Origin: Glaciecola nitratireducens FR1064
Lineage (GTDB): Bacteria; Pseudomonadota; Gammaproteobacteria; Enterobacterales; Alteromonadaceae
Reading direction: 5' to 3'
Assembly: GCF_000226565.1 (NCBI RefSeq)
Contig: NC_016041.1
Location: 930,001-994,000 of the forward strand
Length of the DNA stretch: 64,000 bases
The stretch's first letter is position 1, and each line of letters starts with the position of its first letter. The notes beneath the pieces are model-generated. The model was given only the letters and a program-made list of their open reading frames with translations. It searched no databases and had not been told where the DNA came from. Shown piece by piece: positions 38,519 to 49,684 of the stretch. Made by a program: the position numbers and the translations under genes.

Positions 38519-39997
38519 CTACAGCAGACTTTTTCTTTGGTTCGACGGGGGAATCGAGAGGGACTCTCGATATTTCGCAATGGTTCGTCGAGCAACTTGA
38601 ATTCCTTGATCGGCCAACAATTGCGCAATCTTGCTATCACTAAGTGGTTTGCTGACAATCTCCGCCGCAACGAGCTTTTTGATGAGTGCTCTTATTGCTG
38701 TCGACGAACATTCACCGCCAGATTCAGTTGAAACATGGCTAGAGAAAAAGTACTTAAGCTCGAAAATGCCTCTGGGCGTATGCATATACTTCTGGGTGGT
38801 AACCCTTGAAATAGTTGACTCATGCATATCGACCATCTCAGCAACGTCATTTAAAACCATTGGTTTCATCATTTCTGGACCGTGTTCAAAAAAGCCCATT
38901 TGCTGCTGAACAATACAGTGAGATACTTTCAATAGTGTCTCATTGCGACTTTCTAAGCTCTTAATAAACCATTTAGCTTCTTGTAAGTGTGACTTAATAT
39001 ATTGTGAATCGTTCGAATTTTTAGTGCTTTTACTGAGTGCTTCATACTCTTTATTGACGATCAGCGGTGGCAAAGAATCACCATTCAGCTCAACTGTCCA
39101 ACGACCATTTTTTTTCGCAACAGACACGTCAGGAATAACGTATTCAGAATCTTTAACGGCAATTGTGCTTCCTGGTCTTGGGTTAAGCGTTTGCAATAGG
39201 CGCATTGCTTCTCGCAGCTGGTCTTCTTTCAATCGAGTTTTACGCATCAATGTGCGGTAGTCTTTGCTGCTTAACAAGTCGCTGTGTTCTGTTAACAACA
39301 GACGGGCTTCAGCCAACCAAGGCGTTGCAGGATCAAATTGGGCTAATTGCACCATTAAGCACTCTTGAGGAGTACGAGAGCCGGAACCAATAGGGTCGAA
39401 CATTTGAATGCGTTTTAGAACGCATTCAACTTCGTCCAATTCAATTTCTTCGTTTTGTAAGCTATCTAAAATTTCCTCGCTGCTAACAGTGAGATAACCA
39501 GACTCATCAATTGAGTCAATTATCGCAATAGCAATAGAGCGGTCTATATCTGAAAACGGGGTTAATTCCATCTGCCAAATTAGATGGTCTTGGATATTTT
39601 CGGTGGTTTCGCCCTGAAATATGTAGTCATCATCTGCGGGGCCGTTGGATATGTTGGCTGGCGCAGACGAGGCGCTTAGATATTCTTCCCAAGAGCTGTC
39701 TAGTGGTAAGTCATCAGGAATTTGGTTGTTTTCGAGTGCGTCGTGGCTGTCAACGTTATCTGAATTCTCCGCACTGAGTGAGTTTTTATCAGTATAGTCT
39801 TGAGGTTCAGAGTCACTGTCTGAGCTGTCGTTGTTGTGTTCACTTTCGTCAATTTCTAGTAAAGGGTTGGAATCCAACGCTTCCTGAATTTCGAGCTGAA
39901 GATCCAATGTAGACAATTGTAGCAGCTTTATCGCCTGCTGAAGCTGAGGCGTCATTGTTAGCTGTTGGCTAAATTTTAACTGCAGTGAAGGTTTCAT
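38519..39997 (-). CDS. rpoN: RNA polymerase sigma-54 factor RpoN
   Basis: This 492-residue sigma factor has the glutamine-rich region I ([20 protein letters not shown]), an acidic low-complexity region II ([12 protein letters not shown] onward) and the core-binding region. It has a helix-turn-helix ([20 protein letters not shown]) and the RpoN box [11 protein letters not shown] near the end, which reads the -24 element. Sigma-54 controls nitrogen, motility and other genes through enhancer-binding activators. It lies 57 bp after lptB, on the same transcript. Confidence 0.97.
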   Translation of the reverse strand: MKPSLQLKFSQQLTMTPQLQQAIKLLQLSTLDLQLEIQEALDSNPLLEIDESEHNNDSSDSDSEPQDYTDKNSLSAENSDNVDSHDALENNQIPDDLPLDSSWEEYLSASSAPANISNGPADDDYIFQGETTENIQDHLIWQMELTPFSDIDRSIAIAIIDSIDESGYLTVSSEEILDSLQNEEIELDEVECVLKRIQMFDPIGSGSRTPQECLMVQLAQFDPATPWLAEARLLLTEHSDLLSSKDYRTLMRKTRLKEDQLREAMRLLQTLNPRPGSTIAVKDSEYVIPDVSVAKKNGRWTVELNGDSLPPLIVNKEYEALSKSTKNSNDSQYIKSHLQEAKWFIKSLESRNETLLKVSHCIVQQQMGFFEHGPEMMKPMVLNDVAEMVDMHESTISRVTTQKYMHTPRGIFELKYFFSSHVSTESGGECSSTAIRALIKKLVAAEIVSKPLSDSKIAQLLADQGIQVARRTIAKYRESLSIPPSNQRKSLL

Positions 39998-40054
39998 TGA
40001 TGTCCTTCAGTTATTTCTAATGGTGATAAAAGCCAGTTACAAAACATGATACAC

Positions 40055-40780
40055 CTATAATACAAATTGGTCGCCGAGATACACTTCTCTCACTTTTTGG
40101 TTACTGAGTACTTCAGCAGAGGTTCCTGATGCAATCAGCTCACCGTGACTTACAATATATGCTTTTTCACAGACATCTAGCGTTTCACGTACATTATGAT
40201 CTGTGATCAACACACCAATGTTTCGCTCTTTTAATTGTTTAATGATCTTCTTTATATCATTAACAGAAATTGGGTCAACACCGGCGAATGGTTCATCGAG
40301 TAAAATAAACTTAGGATTTGCAGCTAAAGCTCGTGCAATTTCAACGCGGCGGCGCTCTCCACCGGATAAACTCATGCCTAAATTATTTCTGATATGACTG
40401 ACATTAAATTCGTCCATTAAGTCGTCAGCTTCTTGTTCACGTTGATCTTTTGCCAATTCTTTGCGTGTTTGTAATATTGCCATTAGATTTTCATACACGG
40501 TCAATTTACGAAAAATAGAGGCTTCTTGGGGCAAATATCCAATGCCATGTCTCGCACGCTCGTGCATAGGTTGAATTGACATGTCTAATTGGTCAATAAA
40601 AATTTCACCTTTATCAAGCGGTACCAAGCCGACAATCATATAAAACGTCGTTGTTTTACCTGCGCCGTTTGGGCCTAACAAGCCAACAATTTGGCCTGTG
40701 GACACTTCCAAGCTAACGTCTCTTACAACTTGTCTAGCTTTGTATGATTTAGCGAGGTGTTTTGCAAACAAGGTACTCAC
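40055..40780 (-). CDS. lptB: LPS export ATPase LptB
   Basis: A 241-residue ABC ATPase: Walker [16 protein letters not shown]-loop, signature [15 protein letters not shown], Walker [17 protein letters not shown] and H-loop [12 protein letters not shown]. It powers LptFG, which extract LPS from the inner membrane. The start is a GTG that overlaps the lptA stop by 4 bp (GTGA), so translation is coupled. Confidence 0.97.
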   Translation of the reverse strand: MSTLFAKHLAKSYKARQVVRDVSLEVSTGQIVGLLGPNGAGKTTTFYMIVGLVPLDKGEIFIDQLDMSIQPMHERARHGIGYLPQEASIFRKLTVYENLMAILQTRKELAKDQREQEADDLMDEFNVSHIRNNLGMSLSGGERRRVEIARALAANPKFILLDEPFAGVDPISVNDIKKIIKQLKERNIGVLITDHNVRETLDVCEKAYIVSHGELIASGTSAEVLSNQKVREVYLGDQFVL

Positions 40781-41334
40781 TTTTTATTTTCCTTTTGCTT
40801 TTCCATTGCTTCTTTTGTTTTTTTCAAAGTATCGCCATCAAATACGGTCACAACTTGCTGCTGACTATCGGTGTCTTTCTGCGCCTGCCATTGCTCTTTT
40901 ATAATGTTGTATATAATTGAGTCGGTTTTTATACTAAACGCATTTTGATAAAGCTCCGCATTTCCTTTTAACGTGATGATTTTAGTGGCTTTCTCGTAGC
41001 GAATACTGTTTGCTTTTGCCACCACCATTGTGCCGTCGGCCAGTTGTTGTGTGTAACTCGCTGGATTGCCTGTCGCTTCAAACACTTCTTTATCTTTACC
41101 AAGAGCTGCTGATACTTTCAATCGTTCAGCTTTGATTTCTAAAGTACCCTGAGTAATCTTTACGTTGCCTTCATGCACGGCTACTTTCTCTTTTCCGTCA
41201 CCGTAGCTGCTGTCAGATGATAGCTTCGTTGGTTTATCAAAGTCGTTCTTCTTAATTGCTTCTTGTGCACTTAATGAACCCGCGCCAGCCAACATAAGTA
41301 GGCTAGCGAACAGGTAGATATTCAGTTTGAACAT
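40777..41334 (-). CDS. lptA: LPS transport periplasmic protein LptA
   Basis: The 185-residue protein has a signal peptide ([20 protein letters not shown], cleavage near LSAQEA) and an OstA-like beta-jellyroll: [53 protein letters not shown]. It forms the bridge between LptC and LptD that carries LPS across the periplasm. It starts inside the last 32 bp of lptC. Confidence 0.95.
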   Translation of the reverse strand: MFKLNIYLFASLLMLAGAGSLSAQEAIKKNDFDKPTKLSSDSSYGDGKEKVAVHEGNVKITQGTLEIKAERLKVSAALGKDKEVFEATGNPASYTQQLADGTMVVAKANSIRYEKATKIITLKGNAELYQNAFSIKTDSIIYNIIKEQWQAQKDTDSQQQVVTVFDGDTLKKTKEAMEKQKENKK

Positions 41335-41866
41335 GGTTTTTTAACTCATATTTTTGGGTTTCTAAATTGGCTTCGAACCCTCGGCCATTAATAATAACGT
41401 TTGCACCCGAAATAACTAGAGGTTCATCGGATGTAATTGTCTTAGTCAATAAATCAATTTCTATAAAGTTAGTCGATATGGTTTGTATGTAGTCTTCTGG
41501 TTGCAGATTACGAATTTGTACACCGTTAACCAACTCAATTCGGTTGTTGTCGTAAAAAGTCCCTTCGTCAGCATTTAATTGCCAACTTGAACCATCGCTT
41601 TGAAGATAGATCGTATATTCAGGGTTGGTGAAATTGACAAACCCCAGCATTTCATAATGTTCCATGGTCTCAGCGCTGACTTGATGGGTAAGGTTGCCAT
41701 TTTTGTCGAATAATTTACTGCGTAAGTTTTTCGCCTCGTAATTAGGCATCAACGCAGCGTCTTTGTCGCTTAACACGACCTCTTTATCATCTTCCAACCA
41801 CGTCGGTAGATACAGCGCAAAAGCGATACCAAATATTAAAATAATACTAACAGCCAGCCTATTCAT
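41303..41866 (-). CDS. lptC: LPS export protein LptC
   Basis: The 187-residue protein has an N-terminal membrane anchor (LAVSIILIFGIAFALYLPTW) and a periplasmic OstA-like domain: FDKNGNLTHQVSAETMEHYE, WQLNADEGTFYDNN, VIINGRGFEANL. It receives LPS from LptBFG and passes it to LptA. Its ATG overlaps the kdsC stop by 4 bp, and its end overlaps lptA by 32 bp. Confidence 0.93.
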   Translation of the reverse strand: MNRLAVSIILIFGIAFALYLPTWLEDDKEVVLSDKDAALMPNYEAKNLRSKLFDKNGNLTHQVSAETMEHYEMLGFVNFTNPEYTIYLQSDGSSWQLNADEGTFYDNNRIELVNGVQIRNLQPEDYIQTISTNFIEIDLLTKTITSDEPLVISGANVIINGRGFEANLETQKYELKNHVQTEYLPVR

Positions 41867-42417
41867 ACGCTTGCTCCGTGAATATCTTCAAGTTTACCCT
41901 TGGCTTGCAGAATAATGTCACAAATTTCACGCACTGCACCACGCCCGCCCGCCAACGTTGTGCAAAATGTGGCTTGCTGTTTCACATAAGGGTGAGCGTC
42001 GGCCACCGCAATACCAATTTCACTTGCGCTGAACATGCCCAGATCAGGCATGTCATCGCCGACGCTGGCAATCGTAGATGCCTTGTAGCCAAATTGTGTA
42101 ATCAATTCATTTATTGCGATATGTTTATCTTCTCTGTTTTGCATAATATGATCAACGTTCAGTGCCGTCATGCGCTGCTCTACAATACTTGATTGGCGAC
42201 CTGTGATAACAGCAACCTTAACGCCAACTTTTGCTAGAGCCTTGATACCATAACCGTCTTTTGTGTTGAAGGCTTTGAGTTCTTCACCTTGATTGCCCAA
42301 CAAAATAGTACCGTCAGAAAATACGCCATCAACGTCGCACACTAACAGTTTAATGCCTTTGAAACGCTCAAATAAAGTTGCGTCTATTGGGCCATATAAG
42401 GTATCGACTTTTGACAT
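41863..42417 (-). CDS. kdsC: 3-deoxy-D-manno-octulosonate 8-phosphate phosphatase KdsC
   Basis: The 184-residue HAD-family phosphatase (C0 type) has LLVCDVDGVFSDGTILLG (nucleophile DVDG), VAVITGRQSSIVEQR, a Lys in the VDHIMQNREDKHIA region, and IASVGDDMPDLGMF. It removes phosphate from Kdo-8-phosphate to give Kdo for LPS core. It starts one base into the stop of kdsD (TAATG). Confidence 0.95.
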   Translation of the reverse strand: MSKVDTLYGPIDATLFERFKGIKLLVCDVDGVFSDGTILLGNQGEELKAFNTKDGYGIKALAKVGVKVAVITGRQSSIVEQRMTALNVDHIMQNREDKHIAINELITQFGYKASTIASVGDDMPDLGMFSASEIGIAVADAHPYVKQQATFCTTLAGGRGAVREICDIILQAKGKLEDIHGASV

Positions 42418-43391
42418 TACACGACTCCTGCTTTAAGCAGTGTATGCATTTTAATAGCACCGACCGGTTTTTGTTCATCATCAACAATAAACATCGCACT
42501 AATTTTGTATTGTTGCATTAAGTTGAGGGCGTCTACCGCTAATTTTCCCTTGATCATAGTAACACTTTTCGGAGTCATCACTTGTTCCACTGTCGATTTG
42601 TGTATATCAACCTGCTTGTCTAATGCTCTTCGCAGGTCACCGTCGGTAAAAACACCTAGCAAGTTATTATCATCGTCAATGATCCCTGTCATTCCTAAGC
42701 CCTTGTCTGAAATTTCAAACAAAGCTTGCATGACGGTTGCGGTGTGCTTAACGAGGGGGAGTTCTTGTTCGACAGCCATTATTTCGTCTACCGTGAGAAG
42801 CAGCTTTCTTCCTAACGAACCACCCGGATGGGATAGCGCAAAGTCGTCGGCTGTGAATCCTTTTGCTTCCAGAAGAGCTACGGCTAACGCATCACCCAAT
42901 ACCAATGTGGCAGTGGTGCTGGTGGTTGGTGCTAGGCCGAGAGAGCAAGCTTCTTTTTCAACATTAATATTGAGCGCCACATCCGAGAACTTGGCCAAAG
43001 TACTGTTCGCATTGTTGGTTATGGCAATGACCGGTACACCAATTCTTTTGACGACGGGCAAAAGGCCTGTCAACTCATGGGTTTCGCCTGAATTAGATAT
43101 ACCGATAAGTACATCACCCTTGGTTAACATTCCTAAATCCCCGTGATTGGCCTCTCCGGGATGCATAAAAAAGGCTGGCGTGCCAGTACTCGCAAGCGTT
43201 GCTGCAATCTTATTTCCAATGTGACCGGATTTGCCCATGCCGCAAACAACTACTTTACCAGTACAGTGAAGCATTAACTCGCAGGCTTGGTTAAAACTCT
43301 CATCCAAACTATTCTGCAATTTTTGCAAAGCTTCAATTTCGTTTTGAAAAACTGTTTTTGCGGTTTCTAAAAAACTCTTCTGTTCGCTCAT
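42417..43391 (-). CDS. kdsD: Arabinose-5-phosphate isomerase KdsD
   Basis: The roughly 324-residue protein has a SIS sugar-isomerase domain (VVCGMGKSGHIGNKIAATLA, MHPGEANHGDLGML, IGISNSGETHELTGLLP) and a CBS pair (residues about 205-324, ALFEISDKGLGMTGI). It turns ribulose 5-phosphate into arabinose 5-phosphate, the first step to Kdo. I start at 43391 (MSEQKSFLETA); an in-frame ATG at 43421 adds 10 residues, and neither has an ideal ribosome site. It leads the kdsD-kdsC-lptC-lptA-lptB coupled run. Confidence 0.93.
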   Translation of the reverse strand: MSEQKSFLETAKTVFQNEIEALQKLQNSLDESFNQACELMLHCTGKVVVCGMGKSGHIGNKIAATLASTGTPAFFMHPGEANHGDLGMLTKGDVLIGISNSGETHELTGLLPVVKRIGVPVIAITNNANSTLAKFSDVALNINVEKEACSLGLAPTTSTTATLVLGDALAVALLEAKGFTADDFALSHPGGSLGRKLLLTVDEIMAVEQELPLVKHTATVMQALFEISDKGLGMTGIIDDDNNLLGVFTDGDLRRALDKQVDIHKSTVEQVMTPKSVTMIKGKLAVDALNLMQQYKISAMFIVDDEQKPVGAIKMHTLLKAGVV

Positions 43392-43480
43392 GCTATTACA
43401 GCAACCTTTTTGTTTGTTCATGCCTTGAGCAACAATACGCTGCCTTACATGAATTCCAACTGAATTATATATGTGGGCTG

Positions 43481-44437
43481 TTACTTAAATAACCAGTATT
43501 GATAAGTAAGAAAGGCCAATACAAAAATACCACCTTCATAGCGGTTAATTTGCCGTGTGCCGCGCAAATTAAAGCAAAAAACGAAGAGCAGTATAGTCAA
43601 GCCAAGCATGACATAAGAGTCGCGCGTAGAGGCGTTCAGGTCCAACATACTAGGAATAATCAAACCAGGCATTGCGAGAACCGCTAATATATTGAAGATA
43701 TTAGAACCAATGATATTTCCAAGCGCAAGGTCGTCTTCACCTTTTCGAACACCAGCGATACTTGCCGCAAGCTCAGGCAAACTAGTACCTAACGCGATAA
43801 TGGTCAAACCAATCACTAGGTCGCTAACGCCAAAGAAACGCGCTATGTAGACCGCGCTTTCCACGAGAAAGTGCGCGCTCAAGGGGAGCATAATTAAACC
43901 AACGATTACCCACATGACTGCATTTACGGTTGGCACATTACTTGGTATTTCGTCCTCGGTTTCTGCAATTAATGGGTCGTTTTTATCCACTTTGAATGAG
44001 AGCCAAGCCATTATTGCGAGCACCAAGACAAATAAGGTAATTAAAATGATGCCTTCAGTTTTGCTGAGGTAATTGTCTGAAAGGAAGTAAACAGCGATTA
44101 AGGTGACCAACAGCAACACCGGTAGTTCCCGTCTTAATGTTGTCGATGAGACTAGTAAGGGCTTGATGAGTGCAGTTATTCCTAAGACTAAAGCAATGTT
44201 CGTAATATTGGAGCCGATTGCATTACCAACCGCGGTATCCGGATTGCCGTTCAATGATGCTGTTGCGGAAACCACTATTTCAGGAGCGCTCGAACCCATG
44301 GCGACAATAGTCAAGCCAATCATCATCGGGGACACACCAAAATTTTTGGCAAGTGCTGAAGCACCATAGACAAATTTATCTGCACTCCAACTGAGCACAG
44401 CTAAGCCTATTAAAAATATAATGATTTGTGTAATCAC
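43481..44437 (-). CDS. yrbG: Calcium/sodium antiporter, YrbG family
   Basis: The 318-residue protein has ten membrane spans and two inverted alpha-repeats with the exchanger signatures MIGLTIVAMGSSAPEIVVS and VIGLTIIALGTSLPELAAS. Each is followed by GNAIGSNITNIALVLG and GNIIGSNIFNILAV, respectively. It belongs to the Na/Ca exchanger superfamily and heads the kds-lpt cluster, as in E. coli. It diverges from mlaF across a 438-bp region. Confidence 0.94.
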   Translation of the reverse strand: MITQIIIFLIGLAVLSWSADKFVYGASALAKNFGVSPMMIGLTIVAMGSSAPEIVVSATASLNGNPDTAVGNAIGSNITNIALVLGITALIKPLLVSSTTLRRELPVLLLVTLIAVYFLSDNYLSKTEGIILITLFVLVLAIMAWLSFKVDKNDPLIAETEDEIPSNVPTVNAVMWVIVGLIMLPLSAHFLVESAVYIARFFGVSDLVIGLTIIALGTSLPELAASIAGVRKGEDDLALGNIIGSNIFNILAVLAMPGLIIPSMLDLNASTRDSYVMLGLTILLFVFCFNLRGTRQINRYEGGIFVLAFLTYQYWLFK

Positions 44438-44501
44438 GTAGTTTTAAATCTCTTCTAAATCGTTTTGTTATTGTCGCAAAAAGCCCAGCGGTTTGACACC
44501 T

Positions 44502-44535
44502 AAAAAGTGCGAAATATTGTTCTCTCGTACTTTTT
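44502..44535. terminator. Orphan terminator-like hairpin between divergent genes
   Basis: AAAAAGTGCG pairs with CGTACTTTTT (one G-U wobble) over a 14-nt loop, with T-run ends on either strand. No annotated gene ends here, so it may close a small RNA or act on a leader transcript. Confidence 0.4.
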
Positions 44536-44646
44536 TACCGTTTTCGTCGCTAAGTCAATTCCTAATATATAATTTTTGTTACAGATTTATGCCTTTTTAG
44601 CTCTTGAAAAGTACTAATCTATAACAACATAGCTAGCTTATTACGC

Positions 44647-44652
44647 TATAAT
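44647..44652 (+). promoter_or_regulatory. Probable -10 box for the mla operon
   Basis: A perfect TATAAT lies 223 bp before the mlaF start, reading toward mlaF. The matching -35 region is poor, so the assignment is tentative. Confidence 0.35.
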
Positions 44653-44875
44653 ACGGCATTAAGCGCGATTGTTTTATTCACTATTGTATAAAAGTGCAAA
44701 AAAATAAAATAAAAACGTAAAAAGCCGGTCTCATTCAGCTTACAGTCATTAAAGATTGGTAATGTAATGAACTTTTATCGGCGCTTGGTCGTCTTTAAGG
44801 AACGAGATCTGTGAAAGACCAGTATGGAGACGTTTCAATAGTGAAGATCACTCACATAGGAATTAAAGAAATCTA

Positions 44876-45736
44876 ATGTCAGACATTTTAGTTGATATCG
44901 ACAAAATGCACTTCGAGCGAGGTGATCGTGTCATTTATGACAGCATCTCGATGCAAGTGAAAAAAGGCGGTATCACAGCAGTGATGGGCCCCAGCGGAAT
45001 AGGTAAAACTACGCTGCTCAAACTCATTGGAGGCCAACTCTATCCGGACAGCGGTGAAGTGTTGTTTCAAGGTGAAAATATTCATCAAATGAGCCGGAAA
45101 CGCTTGTATGACGTTCGGCGCAAAATGAGCATGCTTTTCCAAAGTGGCGCGCTATTCACGAATATCTCAGTATTTGACAATGTTGCTTTCCCTCTTCGGG
45201 AGCACACCGGATTATCAGAGGGAATTATTGAGACAATTGTTTTGCTTAAGTTAGAAGCCGTGGGCTTGCGCGGGGCTGCTCATTTAATGCCCAGTGAGCT
45301 GTCTGGTGGCATGGCAAGACGGGCCGCTTTGGCGAGAGCGATTGCGCTTGATCCTGATTTAATTTTATATGACGAGCCTTTCGCGGGACAAGACCCAATT
45401 TCGATGGGCGTGCTACTTAAGTTAATTAAAGAACTGAATTCTGCCTTGAGTTTAACCAGTATCGTAGTCACTCATGATGTAAAAGAAGTCCTTACAATTG
45501 CTGATTACGCTTACATTCTGGCTGATAAACGCATTATTGGAGAAGGCACGCCTGAAGAAATTAGAAACTCTTCCTCAGAGCTAGTGCAGCAGTTTTTGCA
45601 AGGCAATGCTGATGGGCCAGTGCCATTTCACTTTCCTGCGCCGTCGCTGGAGGAAGCTTTTATGGCAGGAGCTTCCAAGAAAACGTCCTTTAAGAAAGAC
45701 GTCTCTGAAAAAGAAATCTTAAAGGGAGCTAAATAG
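44876..45736 (+). CDS. mlaF: Phospholipid transport ATP-binding protein MlaF
   Basis: This 286-residue ABC ATPase has Walker [16 protein letters not shown], signature [15 protein letters not shown], Walker [18 protein letters not shown] and H-loop VVTHDVKE. The C-terminal tail ([15 protein letters not shown]) is longer than in E. coli. MlaF and MlaE form the inner-membrane engine of the Mla system, which keeps phospholipids out of the outer leaflet of the outer membrane. First of mlaFEDCB-ibaG-murA; its stop overlaps the mlaE start by one base. Confidence 0.95.
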   Translation: MSDILVDIDKMHFERGDRVIYDSISMQVKKGGITAVMGPSGIGKTTLLKLIGGQLYPDSGEVLFQGENIHQMSRKRLYDVRRKMSMLFQSGALFTNISVFDNVAFPLREHTGLSEGIIETIVLLKLEAVGLRGAAHLMPSELSGGMARRAALARAIALDPDLILYDEPFAGQDPISMGVLLKLIKELNSALSLTSIVVTHDVKEVLTIADYAYILADKRIIGEGTPEEIRNSSSELVQQFLQGNADGPVPFHFPAPSLEEAFMAGASKKTSFKKDVSEKEILKGAK

Positions 45737-46512
45737 TGAACTGGTTGATTAATTTAGGTGCTGGAACGCTGGCGAAGTTGAGTGCTATAGGTAATGCCTC
45801 TTTGATGCTGTGGGGCGGTTTGTTTGCAATTCCAAGACTAAAGAACATCCCTCTCATTATTCAGCAAATATACGTTGTCGGTGTGCAGAGCCTGCTGATT
45901 ATCATCGTGTCAGGTCTGTTTATCGGCATGGTTATGGCGCTGCAAGGCTATACGATTTTGGTGAATTACGGTGCTGAAGGCAGCCTAGGTCCTATGGTTG
46001 CGTTGTCTTTGCTCCGTGAGTTAGGGCCGGTGGTTACTGCTTTATTGTTTGCTGGCCGAGCTGGCTCAGCGTTAACTGCAGAAATCGGGTTAATGAAGGC
46101 GACTGAACAATTGAGTAGTTTAGAAATGATGGCCGTCGATCCGTTGAGACGGATTATCGCTCCGCGCTTCTGGGCTGGCGTAATATCCATGCCAATGTTG
46201 GCTGTGATTTTTAGCGCCGTGGGAATTCTAGGTGGCCATTTAGTTGGTGTTGAGTGGTTAGGTGTCGACTCTGGAAGCTATTGGTCAATTATGCAGTCAA
46301 CGGTTGAGTGGGATAAAGATGTCATCAATGGCGTTATAAAAAGTGTTGTATTTGCGCTAGTGGTTGTATGGATTGCACTCTACAAAGGATACGATGCTTT
46401 ACCAACGTCAGAAGGTATAAGTAAGGCAACGACGGAAACCGTAGTGCTTTCTTCGTTGGCGATTTTAGGTATAGATTTTGTGCTTACAGCACTGATGTTT
46501 GGAATTAATTAG
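45736..46512 (+). CDS. mlaE: Phospholipid transport permease MlaE
   Basis: The 258-residue membrane protein with five or so helices carries the MlaE/permease motifs [36 protein letters not shown] and the [20 protein letters not shown] loop that meets MlaF. It starts with GTG inside TAGTG, coupling it to mlaF. Confidence 0.95.
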   Translation: MNWLINLGAGTLAKLSAIGNASLMLWGGLFAIPRLKNIPLIIQQIYVVGVQSLLIIIVSGLFIGMVMALQGYTILVNYGAEGSLGPMVALSLLRELGPVVTALLFAGRAGSALTAEIGLMKATEQLSSLEMMAVDPLRRIIAPRFWAGVISMPMLAVIFSAVGILGGHLVGVEWLGVDSGSYWSIMQSTVEWDKDVINGVIKSVVFALVVVWIALYKGYDALPTSEGISKATTETVVLSSLAILGIDFVLTALMFGIN

Positions 46513-46520
46513 GAAATAAG

Positions 46521-47009
46521 ATGACAAGCAAGAAAACAGAATTAATGGTCGGTATCTTCGTTGCTTTTGCAATTGCAGCAACTTTAATGCTTGCGCTGCA
46601 AGTAGCTAATCAAGGAATGAGTGGAAACGGCGAAATCTATAAGGTTAGCGCTAAGTTCGACAATATCGGTGGGCTAAAAGAAAGATCATCCGTAAAAGTA
46701 GGGGGAGTGGTTGTAGGAAGAGTGTCGCGTATTTATTTAGATGAACGTGAGCTCATTCCTGTTGTCGAAATGGAAATTTCGTCGAGCTATGCGCAAACAT
46801 TCCCTGAAACAAGCTCTGTATCCATTCTGACAGCGGGTTTGCTGGGTGAGCAGTATATTGGTTTGACACCAGGTTTTGTTTTTCCCGGGGAAGATCCAAT
46901 TTATATCGGCGATAAAGAAGGCGAAACTAAATATATCGTTGATACCAAGTCAGCGTTGGTGTTGGAAGACCTTATTGGTCAGTTTTTGTTTGGCAAAGAC
47001 TCAGAATAA
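46521..47009 (+). CDS. mlaD: Phospholipid-binding MCE protein MlaD
   Basis: The 162-residue protein has one N-terminal membrane helix (LMVGIFVAFAIAATLMLAL) and an MCE domain: YKVSAKFDNIGGLKERSSVKVGGV split across the conserved strand, then SILTAGLLGEQYIGLTPG. It forms a hexameric ring with a central lipid channel on top of MlaFE. It starts 8 bp after mlaE. Confidence 0.94.
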   Translation: MTSKKTELMVGIFVAFAIAATLMLALQVANQGMSGNGEIYKVSAKFDNIGGLKERSSVKVGGVVVGRVSRIYLDERELIPVVEMEISSSYAQTFPETSSVSILTAGLLGEQYIGLTPGFVFPGEDPIYIGDKEGETKYIVDTKSALVLEDLIGQFLFGKDSE

Positions 47010-47038
47010 TCATGACAGTAGTAAACGAGGAGAATAAT

Positions 47039-47704
47039 GTGAATAAACATGGTAACAGCCTGAAAAAGTGGCTTATATCTATTTTGACTGCCATGATTTT
47101 TATGGTCCCTGCCAGCGTTACGGTGGCTGCCGAACAAAGCGATCCCTACGTTATGATCAATGAGGTTGCGATGCTAACGTTTGACCGCATTAAGCGTGAG
47201 AAATCACAGATTAAAAGCAACCCAGAATTACTGCGTACTGTAATGGAAGAAGAGTTGTTACCTTACATAGACTACCGATTTTCGGCCTTTAAAGTATTGG
47301 GCAAGTATGCCAACAAAGTACCAAGAGAGAAATTGTTGGAATTTGTGTCAGTATTTAGAGAGTACTTAATTACTAGCTATGCGGTTGCCCTCGGTTATTA
47401 TGACGACCAGCAGGTTGAATTTGCCCCAGCAATGGAGTTCGATGGCCGCTCAGATGTGACAGTGCGTGCTGTGATTAAAGACGGCGATCGCCCGGATATC
47501 AAGGTTGCCTTTAAAGTGCGCAAAGACCGTCAATCAGACCAGTGGCAAGTGTATGACATGGTCGCAGAAGGTATTAGTTTATTATCGAGCAAACGCACTG
47601 AGTTTGAATCTATATTGCGTCAGGATGGCATCGACAAAGTGATCGAATTAATGAGAAAAAGTATCGCTGAGCCAATTAAACTTAACGAAAAACTTGATAA
47701 ATAA
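47039..47704 (+). CDS. mlaC: Periplasmic phospholipid-binding protein MlaC
   Basis: The 221-residue protein has a signal peptide (MNKHGNSLKKWLISILTAM, cleavage near VTVAAEQ) and the MlaC/Ttg2D fold: LPYIDYRFSAFKVLGKYANK, FVSVFREYLITSYAVAL, WQVYDMVAEGISLLSSKRTEF. I choose the GTG at 47039 because GAGGAG lies 7 nt before it and the signal peptide then starts correctly. The ATG at 47012 would add nine residues. MlaC ferries phospholipids between MlaA at the outer membrane and MlaD. Confidence 0.9.
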   Translation: MNKHGNSLKKWLISILTAMIFMVPASVTVAAEQSDPYVMINEVAMLTFDRIKREKSQIKSNPELLRTVMEEELLPYIDYRFSAFKVLGKYANKVPREKLLEFVSVFREYLITSYAVALGYYDDQQVEFAPAMEFDGRSDVTVRAVIKDGDRPDIKVAFKVRKDRQSDQWQVYDMVAEGISLLSSKRTEFESILRQDGIDKVIELMRKSIAEPIKLNEKLDK

Positions 47705-47717
47705 GGTCACACAATCG

Positions 47718-48026
47718 ATGCAAGCTGAACTAGAGCTGCGAGAAAAACAACTAACGTTAGTTGTAAAAGGAGATCTTGACCAACTAACGTTAAAAAACGA
47801 TTATTGGGCGTCTACTAACGACGGTGCGAAAAAGCAATTAGCAGAGGCATCAAGCCTTGTTGTTTGCCTTAATGATGTGGAAAGAGCGGATAGTGCGGGC
47901 TTGGCTTGGCTAATTAATCTTAAACGTGATTTAAAACAACGTAACGTTAGTGTTAGTATTCATCATTCACCTAAAAAATTAATTGAGCTGGCAAAGCTTA
48001 GCAATGCTGACAGCTTCCTAAAATAG
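47718..48026 (+). CDS. mlaB: STAS-domain protein MlaB
   Basis: The 102-residue single STAS domain has VVCLNDVERADSAGLAWLINL (the DSAG motif region around the switch residue) and ISIHHSPKKLIELAKLS-type helix. It binds MlaF and stabilises the transporter. I start at the ATG at 47718; a TTG at 47694 inside mlaC could add eight residues. It lies 13 bp after mlaC. Confidence 0.88.
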   Translation: MQAELELREKQLTLVVKGDLDQLTLKNDYWASTNDGAKKQLAEASSLVVCLNDVERADSAGLAWLINLKRDLKQRNVSVSIHHSPKKLIELAKLSNADSFLK

Positions 48027-48034
48027 AGAAAAGA

Positions 48035-48286
48035 ATGACAAATGAAGAAATAGCGAGTTTACTAAAATCTGAACTCTCTTTAAGCGACGTGAAGGTAAAA
48101 AGCGAAGGTTCCCATTTTCAGATAATTGCTGTTGATGATCGCTTTGCCGAAATGACAAGAGTCAAAAAGCAGCAGTTAATTTACGGGCCTTTGTCGACGC
48201 AAATAGCAGACGGCACCATGCATGCTATCACCATCAAGACGTTTACCGCTGACCAATGGCAGCGAGAGAAATTGTTTCATTCTTGA
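48035..48286 (+). CDS. ibaG: BolA-family protein IbaG
   Basis: The 83-residue BolA-fold protein has the pattern LSDVKVKSEGSHFQIIAVDD, FAEMTRVKKQQLIYGPLS and DGTMHAITIKTFTADQW, with His52-type ligands for a glutaredoxin-bridged Fe-S cluster. In E. coli ibaG (yrbA) lies between mlaB and murA, as here. Confidence 0.93.
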   Translation: MTNEEIASLLKSELSLSDVKVKSEGSHFQIIAVDDRFAEMTRVKKQQLIYGPLSTQIADGTMHAITIKTFTADQWQREKLFHS

Positions 48287-48320
48287 AACTAACGTAAATA
48301 ATAATAAAAAATATAAATAA

Positions 48321-49604
<1,284 letters not shown>

Positions 49605-49624
49605 CTCACCAAATGCATAGTGTT

Positions 49625-49667
49625 AAAAAAGGATTAGCAAGCGAGTGTAGCTTCTAATCCTTTTTTT
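49625..49667. terminator. Bidirectional terminator between murA and degS
   Basis: AAAAAAGGATTAG and CTAATCCTTTTTT pair around a 16-nt loop. A- and T-runs flank it, so it can serve both convergent genes. Confidence 0.87.
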
Positions 49668-49684
49668 AGCTTTACGATAATCGT

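Larger units (their letters stand above)
44438..44875. other. Divergent intergenic region between yrbG and mlaF
   Basis: The 438 bp hold the leftward promoter of the yrbG-kds-lpt run and the rightward promoter of mla-ibaG-murA. They contain a terminator-like hairpin (44502-44535) and a TATAAT box (44647-44652). I see no protein gene. Confidence 0.5.
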
